A stretch of 5,407 nucleotides of DNA from Betaproteobacteria bacterium (lineage in GTDB: Bacteria; Pseudomonadota; Gammaproteobacteria; Burkholderiales; Burkholderiaceae_C): assembly GCA_947448675.1 (NCBI GenBank), contig CANFOR010000195.1, forward strand, positions 1 to 5,407, in the 5' to 3' direction. Position 1 is the stretch's first letter, and every line of letters begins with the position of its first letter. This document shows, in pieces, positions 1 to 5,407 of this stretch. The notes under the pieces were generated by a model that ran no database searches, was not told the DNA's origin, and saw only the letters and a program-made list of their open reading frames with translations. A program made the position numbers and the translations under genes.

Positions 1-433
1 CAAAGTGCATGTCGCCATTGGCAACAATACAGCGCGGCAACGTGAGCTGCTGCGCTTTGGGTTGGTAAGGGCTGTAAGTGTGGTTCACCCGAAAGCCAGT
101 GTGAGCGCTTATGCCGTGGTGGGGGTGGGCTGTTTTATTGCATCGCACAGTGTGTTATCCGCCAGCTCGCAACTCGGCCTTGGTGTCATCGTCAATCATG
201 GTGCGATCGTAGACCACGATGTGCAGATAGATGATTTCAGTCATATCGCCCCCAACGTGAGTTTGGGCGGTGCGGTGCGCATCGGTAAAAGGGTGTTACT
301 AGGGTCGGGGTCTGTGGTCTTGCCCGGATTGTCGGTAGCAGACGATGTCGTTGTGGGTGCGGGTGCTGTCGTGCAGCGCTCGATTCTTGAACCCGGTATT
401 TATGTTGGTGTGCCAGCCAGAAAGATCCAATGA
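1..433 (+). CDS. pglD: PglD-like UDP-4-amino-sugar N-acetyltransferase (5' end cut by the window)
   Basis: Probably acetylates the 4-amino group of UDP-4-amino-4,6-dideoxy-GlcNAc from acetyl-CoA, the last step to UDP-N,N'-diacetylbacillosamine in the cytoplasm. The frame is open to the left edge, and the first visible residues (VAIGNNTARQREL) match the middle of the N-terminal nucleotide-binding domain of the NeuD/PglD family. The GTG at 5 is therefore internal, and roughly 60 to 70 residues are missing. Numbering from that GTG, a left-handed beta-helix of imperfect hexapeptide repeats runs from about residue 26 to 125. H71 in the segment VDHD aligns with catalytic H125 of Campylobacter jejuni PglD, whose following Glu is Asp here. 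H80 in SHIAPN is the second conserved His. The C-terminus has the family ending YVGVPARKI. The stop overlaps the next start as ATGA. The family is certain; the exact substrate is inferred from the two downstream genes. A LegH/NeuD-type acetyltransferase is the alternative. Confidence 0.88.
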   Translation, partial: KVHVAIGNNTARQRELLRFGLVRAVSVVHPKASVSAYAVVGVGCFIASHSVLSASSQLGLGVIVNHGAIVDHDVQIDDFSHIAPNVSLGGAVRIGKRVLLGSGSVVLPGLSVADDVVVGAGAVVQRSILEPGIYVGVPARKIQ

Positions 434-1935
434 GCCCACAAGATTTAGACGCTTTGCGTGTGCTACCGGCCTGCACTCTGCGCGCTGCTTTGGCGCAAAT
501 GGACGCTTGCGGCAAAGGCGTTTTATTGCTCTGCAATGCGCAAGGCAATTTATTGCGCACCCTCACCGATGGTGATTTGCGCCGCGCTGTGCTCACTGGC
601 GACGCAGATGCGACCACGCTGGCCGCATTGGCACATCAAACTCCGATTACCCTGGCAGATGATGCGTCCGCAGCAGCGGTGCTCGCTTTGATGGACGCTC
701 ACCAGATCGACCAGGTGCCGGTGTTGTCGAGAGAAGGCGCGCTGGTGGATGTGGTTTTGCGGCGTGAACTCTCCCAGCGCATTTACCTGTCATCTCCGCA
801 TTTGGGCGAGGAAGAGACGGCCTTTGTGGCCGATGCCTTTAAGTCCAATTGGATCGCCCCGCTCGGGCCCCATGTAGATGGCTTTGAGCACGAGCTTGCC
901 AGCTTTGTGGGTTTAGACCATGCGGCCGCATTGACTTCTGGCACTGCCGCCATTCATCTGGGTTTGTTGCTTTTGGGCGTGAAACCTGGTGACACGGTGT
1001 TTTGTTCTTCACTCACCTTCGTGGCGAGCTGCAACCCTATTTTGTATTGCCAAGCCCACCCCGTGTTCATTGACTCCGAGCCCGAAACTTGGAACATGTC
1101 ACCCCTGGCCTTGGAGCAGGCCTTGGCGCATGCACAAAAAATGAACCGAATGCCGCGCTGCATTGTGGTGGTCAATCTGTATGGCCAAAGCGCCGATATG
1201 GACGCCTTGCTACCGATTTGTGAACGCTACGGTGTGCCGGTGCTGGAAGACGCAGCGGAGTCATTGGGCGCAAGCTACAAAGGCCGCGCCAGTGGTAGTT
1301 TTGGCAAGCTCAGTGTGTTCTCGTTCAATGGCAACAAAATCATCACCACCTCGGGCGGTGGCATGCTGGCGTCTAATGATGCAGATCTGATTAGCCAGGC
1401 GCGTAAGCTTTCTACCCAAGCACGGGATGCTGCTCGCCATTACGAGCACAGTGTGGTGGGTTTCAACTACCGCATGAGCAATATTTTGGCGGGCATCGGA
1501 CGCGGTCAGATTAAGGTTTTAGAAACGCGTGTAGCGCAACGCCGTCGCGTATTCCAGATTTACCGCGATGCATTGGTCGACATGCCGCAGGTGCGTTGGA
1601 TGCCAGAGCCGCTGGGCTACCATTCCACGCGCTGGCTCACGTGTTTAACGCTCAGTGGCCCGCATGCTGCCATGCGTTGTGAATTGGTGATGAAGCACCT
1701 TGAACGGCACGCTATAGAGGCCCGGCCCGTGTGGAAACCCATGCATTTGCAGCCCCTGTACCAAGATGCACCCTATTTCAAACATGCACCAGACCAAGAC
1801 GTATCTGCGGGCTTGTTCGAGGCGGGCATCTGCTTACCTTCTGGCTCGAATCTAACGGACGTGCAGCTCGAACGTGTGATCGATCATCTGCGCAGCGCCC
1901 TGTGCATGGCGGAGGCTTGGCGTGCGGCTGCTTAG
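430..1935 (+). CDS. pglE: CBS-domain pair fused to PglE-like UDP-4-keto-6-deoxy-GlcNAc aminotransferase
   Basis: Predicted PLP-dependent transaminase (DegT/DnrJ/EryC1/StrS family) that puts an amino group on C4 of the 4-keto sugar made by PglF, usually from glutamate. Residues 14 to 115 form two CBS motifs; the first contains TDGDLRR (46-52). The aminotransferase spans about 118 to 490: NWIAPLG (140-146), SGTAA (170-174, phosphate binding), EDAAESLG with D274 for the PLP ring nitrogen, and NGNKIITTSGGG with Schiff-base lysine K303. STQAR, HYEH, ARPVWKPMH and GICLPSG follow, all close to C. jejuni PglE as I recall it. PglE is normally about 386 residues and begins near residue 118 here, so the first 117 residues are an addition. 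The ATG at 430 is supported by the ATGA overlap with pglD and a weak AGAAAG at 419-424. The frame is uninterrupted through the linker, so this is one polypeptide. The catalytic role is firm; the CBS role (adenylate-type ligand control or assembly) is inference. Confidence 0.93.
   Translation: MSPQDLDALRVLPACTLRAALAQMDACGKGVLLLCNAQGNLLRTLTDGDLRRAVLTGDADATTLAALAHQTPITLADDASAAAVLALMDAHQIDQVPVLSREGALVDVVLRRELSQRIYLSSPHLGEEETAFVADAFKSNWIAPLGPHVDGFEHELASFVGLDHAAALTSGTAAIHLGLLLLGVKPGDTVFCSSLTFVASCNPILYCQAHPVFIDSEPETWNMSPLALEQALAHAQKMNRMPRCIVVVNLYGQSADMDALLPICERYGVPVLEDAAESLGASYKGRASGSFGKLSVFSFNGNKIITTSGGGMLASNDADLISQARKLSTQARDAARHYEHSVVGFNYRMSNILAGIGRGQIKVLETRVAQRRRVFQIYRDALVDMPQVRWMPEPLGYHSTRWLTCLTLSGPHAAMRCELVMKHLERHAIEARPVWKPMHLQPLYQDAPYFKHAPDQDVSAGLFEAGICLPSGSNLTDVQLERVIDHLRSALCMAEAWRAAA
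1911..1915 (+). promoter_or_regulatory. Ribosome binding site GGAGG that fixes the pglF start
   Basis: GGAGG lies inside the last codons of the aminotransferase gene, six bases before the GTG at 1922. It is the best Shine-Dalgarno match I noticed in block 1. It supports GTG as the start of pglF, with a 14-base overlap with the preceding gene, and it suggests that pglF can be initiated efficiently on its own as well as by coupling. Confidence 0.75.
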
Positions 1936-3730
1936 GTCTACTTTTTTCCTGTTTTGTATCGATCTTGTGCTGATCTTGCTGGCATGGGGGCTGGCGTTTT
2001 GGCTGCGCTTTAATCTCGACGTGCCCGATGAGTTCGTGGCGCTCGCATGGTCTTCTGCTCCCGAGTGCTTGTTGGCTTATGGTGTGGGTCTGATGGTGTC
2101 TCGCGTCTACCGCCAAGTGTGGAGCTATATCGGTTTGCCCGAACTGCGCCAATTGGCCATTGGCATCATGCTCGGCGCGCTCATCACGACGGCCATTGTG
2201 CTGATGCTGCGTTTGCCCAATTTTCCGCGTTCTGTCTTGGTGCTGCAACCATTGATTGCCTTGGTACTTTTGGGTGCAGCGCGGGCCGCTTGGCGGACGG
2301 TGGCCGAGCGTAAGTTGCTCAAAACGGGTGCCAGCCCTTTGTTGATTATGGGCAGCTTGGCCGATGCGTCGGATGCGCTGCGCGCGCTGCGCGGCTCAGC
2401 ACAGTGGCAAGCCGTGGGAATTTTGTCGCCCATTGTCAGCGAAGTCGGGCGTTCGCTGCAGGGCATTCCTGTACTGGGTGAGCCAAGGCAAATGGCCAGT
2501 TTGGCCAAATCCAGTGGCGCGAGCACTGCTTTGGTAGCTAGCCCACCGGGCTCGCAAGAACGACGCGAGGTATTGCTCAATGCTGTGGGCGAGGGCCTGA
2601 GTTTATTGACCATGCCCAGGCCAGACGACTGGCTGCAAAGCGCTAATGTAGGCCCGCGCAAGGTTGAGCTTGAAGACCTGCTCGGCCGTGCACCCGTGCA
2701 GCTCGACAAAAAAGGCCTGTCGGAATTGTTTGCCGGGCAAACGGTTTTGGTCACCGGAGCAGGCGGTTCAATTGGCTCGGAGCTGTGCCGCCAAATCGCT
2801 CGCTTCGGAGTGGCCCGCATGGTCTGCGTCGATGTGTCGGAGTTTGCCGTGTACCGGCTCGAACAAGAACTACGCCAGGCCCATCCGCAGATGGCGGGCT
2901 TGTACTACACAGCCAATGTGCGCGAAGCCAGCCGCATTGCGGCGATTTGCGCGCAGCATCGCCCGGCGGTGGTGTTCCACGCCGCGGCCTATAAGCATGT
3001 GCCGCTGATGGAAGAGCACAACGAGATTGAAGCCCTGCGAACCAATGTGCTGGGCACGGTGAACACGGCCCGCGCTGCAGCTGCCTGTGGTGCCCAGCGC
3101 TTCGTGATGATCTCGACCGACAAAGCCGTCAACCCCAGCAATGTGATGGGCGCGTCCAAACGCGTGGCCGAGCTGGCTGTGCAAGCTGTGGCCAGCGAGT
3201 TCACGGGCACGCAGTATGTGTCGGTGCGCTTTGGCAATGTGCTGGGCTCTAGCGGCTCGGTGGTGCCGCTGTTCAGTGAGCAAATTGCCCGCGGTGGCCC
3301 CGTCACCGTGACCCACCCCGACATCGTGCGCTACTTTATGACCATCCCCGAAGCTGCGCAGCTGGTGCTGCAAGGCGGGCTGATGGGCCAGTCGGGCCAA
3401 ATCTATGTGCTCGACATGGGCGAGCCCGTCAAAATTGTCGAGCTGGCGCGCATGCTGATTCGGCTTTCGGGCAAGTCCGAACAAGAGGTGCCGATTGCAT
3501 TTACGGGCCTGCGCCCCGGTGAAAAGCTCTATGAAGAACTCTTGGCCGACGACGAAACCACTCTGCCCACGCCGCACCCTAAGCTGCGTGTGGCCAAATC
3601 TTCGGGCCTGCTGCCCTTTGACGTGTTGGCCGCTTGCAGCTGGATCGACGCGGCGGGCCCCGCGCCCCAGGCCAGCGCAATTCGGCTCTGGATCAAACAG
3701 CAAGTGCCAGAGTATTTGGGCCAAGTTTAA
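1922..3730 (+). CDS. pglF: PglF-like membrane UDP-GlcNAc 4,6-dehydratase
   Basis: Predicted NAD+-dependent enzyme that removes water from UDP-GlcNAc to give UDP-2-acetamido-2,6-dideoxy-4-hexulose, the entry step of the bacillosamine pathway, acting at the cytoplasmic face of the inner membrane. Four hydrophobic segments lie at about 6-28, 46-62, 78-96 and 105-120. A first Rossmann-like domain covers about 137-240. The catalytic extended SDR domain starts near 270 with TGAGGSIG (278-285), then AAYKHVPLME (from 355), STDK (398-401), MGASK (409-413), VRFGNVLGSSG (from 435) and LRPGEKLYEELL (from 530). T399, D400, K401 and M409 align with T395, D396, K397 and M405 of C. jejuni PglF. Met in place of the usual SDR tyrosine is typical of this large-enzyme group, including WbpM. 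At 602 residues it is normal for PglF/WbpM/CapD. The GTG start is supported by GGAGG at 1911. The first Rossmann domain has lost its glycine-rich loop (MGSLADAS at 143-150). The inverting FlaA1-type activity is unlikely given length and membrane anchor. Confidence 0.94.
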   Translation: MRLLRSTFFLFCIDLVLILLAWGLAFWLRFNLDVPDEFVALAWSSAPECLLAYGVGLMVSRVYRQVWSYIGLPELRQLAIGIMLGALITTAIVLMLRLPNFPRSVLVLQPLIALVLLGAARAAWRTVAERKLLKTGASPLLIMGSLADASDALRALRGSAQWQAVGILSPIVSEVGRSLQGIPVLGEPRQMASLAKSSGASTALVASPPGSQERREVLLNAVGEGLSLLTMPRPDDWLQSANVGPRKVELEDLLGRAPVQLDKKGLSELFAGQTVLVTGAGGSIGSELCRQIARFGVARMVCVDVSEFAVYRLEQELRQAHPQMAGLYYTANVREASRIAAICAQHRPAVVFHAAAYKHVPLMEEHNEIEALRTNVLGTVNTARAAAACGAQRFVMISTDKAVNPSNVMGASKRVAELAVQAVASEFTGTQYVSVRFGNVLGSSGSVVPLFSEQIARGGPVTVTHPDIVRYFMTIPEAAQLVLQGGLMGQSGQIYVLDMGEPVKIVELARMLIRLSGKSEQEVPIAFTGLRPGEKLYEELLADDETTLPTPHPKLRVAKSSGLLPFDVLAACSWIDAAGPAPQASAIRLWIKQQVPEYLGQV

Positions 3731-3763
3731 CTCGGATTTTCAGAGGCAAAAAGGCCTGAAATG

Positions 3764-3778
3764 CGCATGGAATATGCG
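3764..3778. other. Small stem-loop after pglF
   Basis: CGCAT and ATGCG pair around the loop GGAAT, with two possible G-U pairs extending the stem outward. It sits 33 bases after the pglF stop. There is no T-run on either side, so on its own it is not a convincing terminator. It may form one structured unit with the hairpin at 3784. Confidence 0.4.
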
Positions 3779-3783
3779 TGAGC

Positions 3784-3802
3784 AGCTATAGTTTTTATAG
3801 CT
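3784..3802. terminator. AT-rich hairpin between convergent genes, possible bidirectional terminator
   Basis: AGCTATA and TATAGCT form a perfect seven-pair stem around GTTTT in the 82-base gap between the stops of pglF (plus) and the Lon-domain gene (minus). The position is right for a terminator serving both converging transcripts. However, the stem is AT-rich and only a short T-run (3802-3804) follows on the plus strand, so intrinsic termination would be weak. AGCTAT/ATAGCT palindromes of this type are, as I recall, common between genes in Comamonadaceae, so it may be a dispersed repeat. Confidence 0.45.
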
Positions 3803-3812
3803 TTCGCAGTCT

Positions 3813-4445
3813 TTAGGACGCTGCTGGCAAGACCCCGCTGCGCTCCAAAATGTCCACCGTCAGCTCTAGCCGCACCAGCGGATTGTCAAGCGCCATTAGG
3901 CGTTGGCGCATGTCCAATGGAAGGGGCAGCAGCTCGCACCAGCGGTTGGCCAGCCAGCCGCAATCATCTAAGCGGTAGGGCCCGTGCAGGGGCATTTGTG
4001 CATGGCTAAGGCCGCGCTGCTGTAGGCTGGCAATTAGCTTGCCCAGGGCATCGGCAGCGCGCTGCAAGTCGCCGGGCAGGGCCACCGCGGCATCGTCGGG
4101 CAAGAGCGTCACGTCGGCCACCCACAGGCCATAGGGCAGTTGGCGGCGCGCGTCAATCTGAAAGCGCTGTGCGCCTTTGCAGCGGATATGCATCAGGCCG
4201 CTCTGCGGGCGCTCCAGAGTCTCCAGCACGGCGAGGATGCCCACGTCAGCAAACGCCTCGCTAGCTCCCGGCTTGCGCACCTCAGAGCCCTGCGTGAGGG
4301 CCACTATGCCAAAGGGCGCGCCGGTTTTGTGGCATTTGCCAATCATGTCGAGGTAGCGCACCTCAAACACCTTGAGCGGCAGCACGCCTTCTGGGAACAA
4401 CACCGTTCCCACAGGGAAGAGGGGGAGGGAGTCCAGCTTCACCAA
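3813..4445 (-). CDS. Stand-alone Lon N-terminal (substrate-binding) domain protein
   Basis: A 210-residue protein made only of the LON substrate-binding domain (PF02190 type), without the AAA+ ATPase or the Ser-Lys protease of Lon. No characterised reaction can be assigned; in Lon and cereblon the domain binds polypeptides or ligands. Family signs are LPLFPVGTVLFPEGVLPLKVFE followed by RYLDM within residues 7-34, FGIVAL (45-50), VGILA (68-72) and GAQRF (92-96), with an alpha-helical C-terminal half. No signal peptide or membrane segment is visible, so it is probably cytoplasmic. The start is unusual: TTG at 4445 is immediately followed by GTG at 4442. An in-frame TGA lies nine bases upstream of the TTG and the next ATG is at residue 34, past the conserved core, so one of these two codons must be used. 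No strong ribosome binding site precedes either. It follows accD by 97 bases in the same direction and shows no promoter of its own, so co-transcription with accD is likely. Confidence 0.85.
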   Translation of the reverse strand: MVKLDSLPLFPVGTVLFPEGVLPLKVFEVRYLDMIGKCHKTGAPFGIVALTQGSEVRKPGASEAFADVGILAVLETLERPQSGLMHIRCKGAQRFQIDARRQLPYGLWVADVTLLPDDAAVALPGDLQRAADALGKLIASLQQRGLSHAQMPLHGPYRLDDCGWLANRWCELLPLPLDMRQRLMALDNPLVRLELTVDILERSGVLPAAS

Positions 4446-4464
4446 AGCTGCTCAGGCGCCGCCG

Positions 4465-4533
4465 GGCCACCCCAAGGCGACAGCGACCCCCTCGGGGGGC
4501 AGTGCACTACGCAAAGCCAGAAGCGTGGGGGCC
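4465..4533. repeat. GC-rich imperfect inverted repeat between accD and the Lon-domain gene
   Basis: The outer arms GGCCACCCCA (4465-4474) and TGGGGGCC (4526-4533) pair apart from two bulged bases. Inside lie a tight C/G hairpin (CCCCC at 4487, GGGGGG at 4494) and an 8-base palindrome AGTGCACT (4501-4508). The element occupies most of the gap between accD and the next gene. From memory it resembles a C/G-rich intergenic element that recurs in Comamonadaceae genomes, with CCCCCTCGGGGGGCAG as its most recognisable core; I could not verify copy number. It could end, attenuate or stabilise the accD message, or be a passive mobile repeat. Confidence 0.6.
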
Positions 4534-4540
4534 ATATGGG

Positions 4541-5407
4541 TCAAGCGACGGCGTCGGCGCTTTGGCGTTGCAGCAAGGCCATCACATTGGCGATGTTTTT
4601 GCGCAGCTCACGGCGGTCGCAAATAAAGTCCACCGCGCCCTTGGTTTGCAAAAACTCGGCACGTTGAAAGCCTTCGGGCAAGGTCACGCGCACGGTGGAC
4701 TCGATCACGCGTGGCCCGGCAAAACCAATCAGCGCTTTGGGCTCGGCAATTACCACGTCGCCCAAGAAGGCAAAGCCTGCACTGACGCCGCCCATGGTGG
4801 GGTCGGTCAGCACGCTGATGTAGGGCAAGCCTTTTTTAGCCAAGCGCGTCAGCGCCGCATTGGTTTTGGCCATTTGCATCAGGCTGAGCAAGCCCTCTTG
4901 CATGCGCGCGCCGCCGGTGGCCGTGAAGCAAATGAAGGGCACTTTTTGCTCGATGGCGGTGTGCACGCCGCGTACAAAACGCTCGCCCACTACGCTGCCC
5001 ATGGAGCCGCCCATGAAGTCAAACTCAAAGCAGGCTACCACCACGCTGATGCTGTGCACCGCACCGCCCATGACGATGAGCGCATCGGTCTCGCCGGTGT
5101 TCTCTAGCGCTTCTTTCAGGCGCTCGGGGTACTTGCGGCTGTCTTTGAACTTGAGCGGATCAACCGGGATCACCTCTTGGCCGATTTCATAGCGGCCTTC
5201 GGGGTCTAAAAAATGGTCAAGCCGCGTGCGCGCGCCGATGCGGTGGTGGCAGCTGCAGCTGGGGCACACATTTTGGCTTTGCTCCAGGTCGGACTTGTAG
5301 AGCACGGTGTCGCAGCCCGGGCATTTCAGCCACAAACCCTCGGGCACGCTGCGGCGATCGGCCGGGTCGGTTTTTTCAATTTTTGGGGGAAGGAGGTTTT
5401 CAAGCCA
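4541..5407 (-). CDS. accD: Acetyl-CoA carboxylase carboxyltransferase subunit beta (start just outside the window)
   Basis: AccD with AccA forms the carboxyltransferase that moves the carboxyl group from biotin on AccB to acetyl-CoA, giving malonyl-CoA, the first committed step of fatty acid synthesis in the cytoplasm. The frame is open to the right edge. The first visible residues, WLENLLPPKI, match the family start MSWLEKLLPPKI, so only Met-Ser seems missing and full length would be about 290 residues (E. coli 304). The GTG at 5347 is internal. Numbering from the visible Trp, the zinc finger is C29-x2-C32-x15-C48-x2-C51. The crotonase-fold core has GGSMGSVVGER (133-143), GGARMQEG (165-172), TDPTMGG (201-207) and then GFAGPRVIE. 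All key residues are intact and this is ordinary housekeeping sequence. The E. coli zinc finger also binds nucleic acid for autoregulation; that may or may not hold here. The identification is certain. Confidence 0.98.
   Translation of the reverse strand, partial: WLENLLPPKIEKTDPADRRSVPEGLWLKCPGCDTVLYKSDLEQSQNVCPSCSCHHRIGARTRLDHFLDPEGRYEIGQEVIPVDPLKFKDSRKYPERLKEALENTGETDALIVMGGAVHSISVVVACFEFDFMGGSMGSVVGERFVRGVHTAIEQKVPFICFTATGGARMQEGLLSLMQMAKTNAALTRLAKKGLPYISVLTDPTMGGVSAGFAFLGDVVIAEPKALIGFAGPRVIESTVRVTLPEGFQRAEFLQTKGAVDFICDRRELRKNIANVMALLQRQSADAVA

Noticed and set aside
5..433. GTG at position 5 as a genuine start giving a short 142-residue acetyltransferase
   Set aside because: The residues after it match the interior of the NeuD/PglD N-terminal domain and the frame is open to the window edge, so the true start is upstream.
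430..1935. LegC-type (legionaminic acid) aminotransferase instead of PglE
   Set aside because: The motifs NWIAPLG, STQAR, HYEH and ARPVWKPMH fit PglE better, and the partner dehydratase is the large membrane form typical of the bacillosamine route rather than the small soluble LegB form.
1778..2820. Two long minus-strand frames across the pglE/pglF junction
   Set aside because: Antisense shadows; the plus-strand proteins have clear family motifs throughout, while these translations have low-complexity composition.
2870..3724. Long open frame on the minus strand (about 284 codons)
   Set aside because: Lies wholly antisense to the catalytic half of pglF; its His/Arg/Gln-rich translation has no domain I recognise and is explained by the codon bias of the real gene.
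4501..4508. AGTGCACT palindrome as a repressor operator
   Set aside because: It is part of the larger repeat and no promoter is visible next to it.
4452..4535. The 27-codon mini-ORF as a real small protein gene
   Set aside because: It lies entirely inside the inverted repeat, has no ribosome binding site, and its composition follows the repeat; kept only as a possible leader in the findings.
4502..5107. Open frame of about 201 codons on the plus strand
   Set aside because: Antisense to accD, Ala/His/Gly-rich, no recognisable motif; accD is unquestionably the coding strand.

Overview
The window looks like chromosomal DNA of a betaproteobacterium, most likely Burkholderiales and probably Comamonadaceae. 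This rests on AccD and Lon-domain proteins of that type, a moderately high GC content, and a C/G-rich structured intergenic element of a kind I associate with Comamonadaceae. The genus cannot be read from the sequence. There are two convergent gene blocks separated by 82 bases.

Block 1 (plus strand, positions 1 to 3730) is a tightly packed sugar-nucleotide operon. It holds an N-terminally cut PglD-like acetyltransferase, a PglE-like PLP aminotransferase carrying an extra N-terminal CBS-domain pair, and a full-length membrane-anchored PglF-like UDP-GlcNAc 4,6-dehydratase. Run in the order PglF, PglE, PglD, these steps convert UDP-GlcNAc to the 4-keto-6-deoxy sugar, then to the 4-amino sugar, then to UDP-2,4-diacetamido-2,4,6-trideoxyglucose (UDP-N,N'-diacetylbacillosamine). 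The genes overlap by 4 bases (ATGA) and by 14 bases, so translational coupling is likely. The end user of the sugar (protein glycosylation, a surface polysaccharide, or a nonulosonic acid route) is not in the window.

Block 2 (minus strand, positions 5407 down to 3813) holds accD, the carboxyltransferase beta subunit of acetyl-CoA carboxylase, which lacks only about its first two codons. It is followed after 97 bases by a stand-alone Lon substrate-binding-domain protein with a non-ATG start. The gap between them is filled by an imperfect inverted repeat.

The most unusual item is the CBS-pair/PglE fusion. It suggests nucleotide sensing on an aminotransferase that in characterised bacteria is a single-domain enzyme of about 386 residues. 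The rest is well-understood metabolism; I see no phage, IS, CRISPR, tRNA or rRNA sequence.
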